DNA of 64,000 bases from an uncultured Clostridia bacterium. GTDB taxonomy: Bacteria > Bacillota > Clostridia > Oscillospirales > Ruminococcaceae. This document shows, in pieces, positions 62,622-64,000 of this stretch; position 1 is the stretch's first letter; each line of letters opens with the position of its first letter. The DNA lies in assembly GCA_947627455.1 (NCBI GenBank), contig CANQWC010000001.1, forward strand, positions 122,260 through 186,259, written 5' to 3'. The notes below the pieces were generated by a model that worked only from the letters and a program-made list of their open reading frames with translations, had not been told where the DNA came from and ran no database searches. A program made the position numbers and the translations under genes.

Positions 62622-64000
62622 TTACTTTACATAGTAGCTCTCGGGAGCGCCGAGGTAGCTTTCGGGAATTTGGGCGCCGCTCGGGCAGACGGTGAACTTT
62701 TCGAGGATTATGTTCGGGTCGCCGCCGTAGATTCTCAGCTTGTTGACGCCCTCGGCGACTTCGATCTCGGCCTTAACCTTTCTGATTTTGTCGAGGACCT
62801 CGTCGCCCCAAGCCGTGCTGCCGTGCATTCCCGGCTTGTAGCCCTTCGGGACGGTGCGAATGACGTCGATTTCGCCGCCGTTGAGGCTTACGCCGAGGCG
62901 GAGTGAGGCGTCGATCGCGACGGGGTTGCGGTTCGAGAGCCAGAGGGTGAGCTCGCTTTTGCCCGATTTTTGAGCGGTGAAGCTGTATTCGAGGTAGGGA
63001 ACGTCGTCATAAAGATATCTGTCCTCGGTCTTGCTGAGGTAGGCCTTTGTGGAGGGCAGGACCTTCATCGCGGGGGTGTCGAGCCGCGAAAGATGGTCGA
63101 TTTCAAGCCAAGCGGCGTCGGAAGCATCATGGCGTGAGGAGTAATGGCTCGCCTCGACCGAGACATATCCCTCGGTGTCAACAAAGGTCATCGCGGGGTA
63201 ATCATAATCGCCGCCAGCATAGATTTTAAGCTTTGCAAGCGTTCTGCCGATCGGCTTGTCGAACATCTCTTCGTCGGGGTCGAGGCGCTTGTCGGACTTG
63301 AATACGCACTTGACCGCGACATCGGCGCAGACAACTTCTTTGCCGAGCTTTGAGCGGTCGCATCTGACGGCGACAGAGACTATGCCCGTTTCGGTGCTCA
63401 GCGAGCCACTCTTGCGCTCAAAGCTGAGCCAAGGGGCATCGCAGGAAATTTCAAAATCGATGGGGGCTGAGCTGCCTGTCTCGATATTTATCGCGATGCT
63501 CTCGGCGTCGGGGTTTAAAAATTCCCTGTTTTCAAGCGTCGGCGAGGAGCACCAGAACGTGCCTATCGAATATTTCTCGCTGCCCGCGAAGGAGACGTAG
63601 GATTTCGGGGCGTCGACGGGGACAACCTCGCTGACGAGCGGGTAACGCCAGTCTTCGTTGTTCCAGCTTCTGAAGCCGTGGTGCGCGGAATCAGCCATGT
63701 GAACCCACTTGCCGTCAAGAAGGCTGTCAAACTCGTCTTTGAGTTCGAGGTCGCGCTTCACACGCTTTTTCACGCAGTCGAGATATTTATTCGCGGCGAG
63801 GCTGCCGTGGGAAGCGTAAAAGTTATTCATGCCCGCTTCTATCGACATCTGGACAAAGTTCAGAGACGCGACCGCGGGGTAATAGAGCTCATAGAACACT
63901 GAGGGTTTTATCTCGGCGGGGGCGTCGCGGTAAAGGCGCTCGGCGGTTTTGATTATCCTGTCGCACTCGGCGTGGACACGCTCGCCCTCGCGGAAATTGA
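62622..64000 (-). CDS. GH115-family glycosidase, partial (C-terminal part)
   Basis: At least 459 codons; the frame stays open to the right edge of the window, so the N-terminal part is missing (the GTG at 63899 is not the true start). FYELYYPAVASLNFVQMSI, NNFYASHGSLAANKY and the beta-rich C-terminus ending ESYLGAPESYYVK fit glycoside hydrolase family 115, xylan alpha-glucuronidases. It suggests use of plant glucuronoxylan. Whether it is exported cannot be seen here. Confidence 0.85.
   Translation of the reverse strand, partial: NFREGERVHAECDRIIKTAERLYRDAPAEIKPSVFYELYYPAVASLNFVQMSIEAGMNNFYASHGSLAANKYLDCVKKRVKRDLELKDEFDSLLDGKWVHMADSAHHGFRSWNNEDWRYPLVSEVVPVDAPKSYVSFAGSEKYSIGTFWCSSPTLENREFLNPDAESIAINIETGSSAPIDFEISCDAPWLSFERKSGSLSTETGIVSVAVRCDRSKLGKEVVCADVAVKCVFKSDKRLDPDEEMFDKPIGRTLAKLKIYAGGDYDYPAMTFVDTEGYVSVEASHYSSRHDASDAAWLEIDHLSRLDTPAMKVLPSTKAYLSKTEDRYLYDDVPYLEYSFTAQKSGKSELTLWLSNRNPVAIDASLRLGVSLNGGEIDVIRTVPKGYKPGMHGSTAWGDEVLDKIRKVKAEIEVAEGVNKLRIYGGDPNIILEKFTVCPSGAQIPESYLGAPESYYVK

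Overview
The window looks like a chromosomal segment of an anaerobic, spore-forming Firmicute of class Clostridia, probably Oscillospirales/Ruminococcaceae. The grounds are a complete spoIIIA operon, further sporulation genes (yunB, ylbJ-like, yqfC, yqfD), Firmicute replication-loading proteins (DnaD/DnaI), SepF/DivIVA, GatCAB, MutS2, and a fairly high-GC codon usage that is uniform throughout. Almost all of the first 54 kb is densely packed housekeeping DNA with stop/start overlaps. I placed genes by reading translated motifs and known gene order; no database search was run.

Layout. 1-5.0 kb: a small membrane protein and spoIIIAA-AH, preceded by a sigma-E-like promoter. 5.0-18.9 kb: asp23-family gene, nusB, a TsaD-like protein, xseA-xseB-ispA-dxs-tlyA-type methyltransferase-nadK-argR-recN, a DJ-1 protein, mltG, a U32 peptidase and manA. 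18.9-20.8 kb: tRNA-His with its own promoter and terminator, then a three-gene module of an ECF-like sigma factor and two membrane proteins. 20.85-22.8 kb: dnaI-like and dnaD-like genes on the minus strand. 22.9-37.9 kb: a lipoprotein, ylbF, mutS-mutL-miaA, a HlyD-like adaptor, sepF-ylmH-divIVA, ileS-lspA-rluD family and a HAD phosphatase. 38.0-45.7 kb: split transketolase, yunB, ligA joined in frame to gatC, gatA, gatB. 45.7-54.0 kb: ylbJ-like (minus), yqfC-yqfD, phoH-ybeY-era-yqzL-recO-mutS2.

54.1-64 kb is more accessory. It holds a tyrosine recombinase, a 325-bp structured non-coding stretch, a tRNA-Gly/tRNA-Arg operon (minus), a small DUF6514-like gene and an esterase. Minus-strand groups follow: an acyltransferase with a zinc ribbon, MscS and YitT; a YhbD-type regulator with a repeat-rich bactofilin-like protein; an unrecognised protein with a possible nuclease-like core; a C_GCAxxG_C_C protein; and the C-terminal part of a GH115 glycosidase running off the right edge.

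Most notable observations: (1) ligA and gatC form one uninterrupted 760-codon frame, although a near-consensus promoter and a good Shine-Dalgarno for gatC lie inside it. (2) The intrinsic terminator for gatCAB is embedded in the coding sequence of the convergent ylbJ-like gene. (3) A 21-bp perfect palindrome includes the 3' end of tRNA-Arg. (4) The yhbD-type promoter carries paired palindromic operators. (5) xseB (59 aa) and yqzL (45 aa) are real small genes missed by the ORF track.
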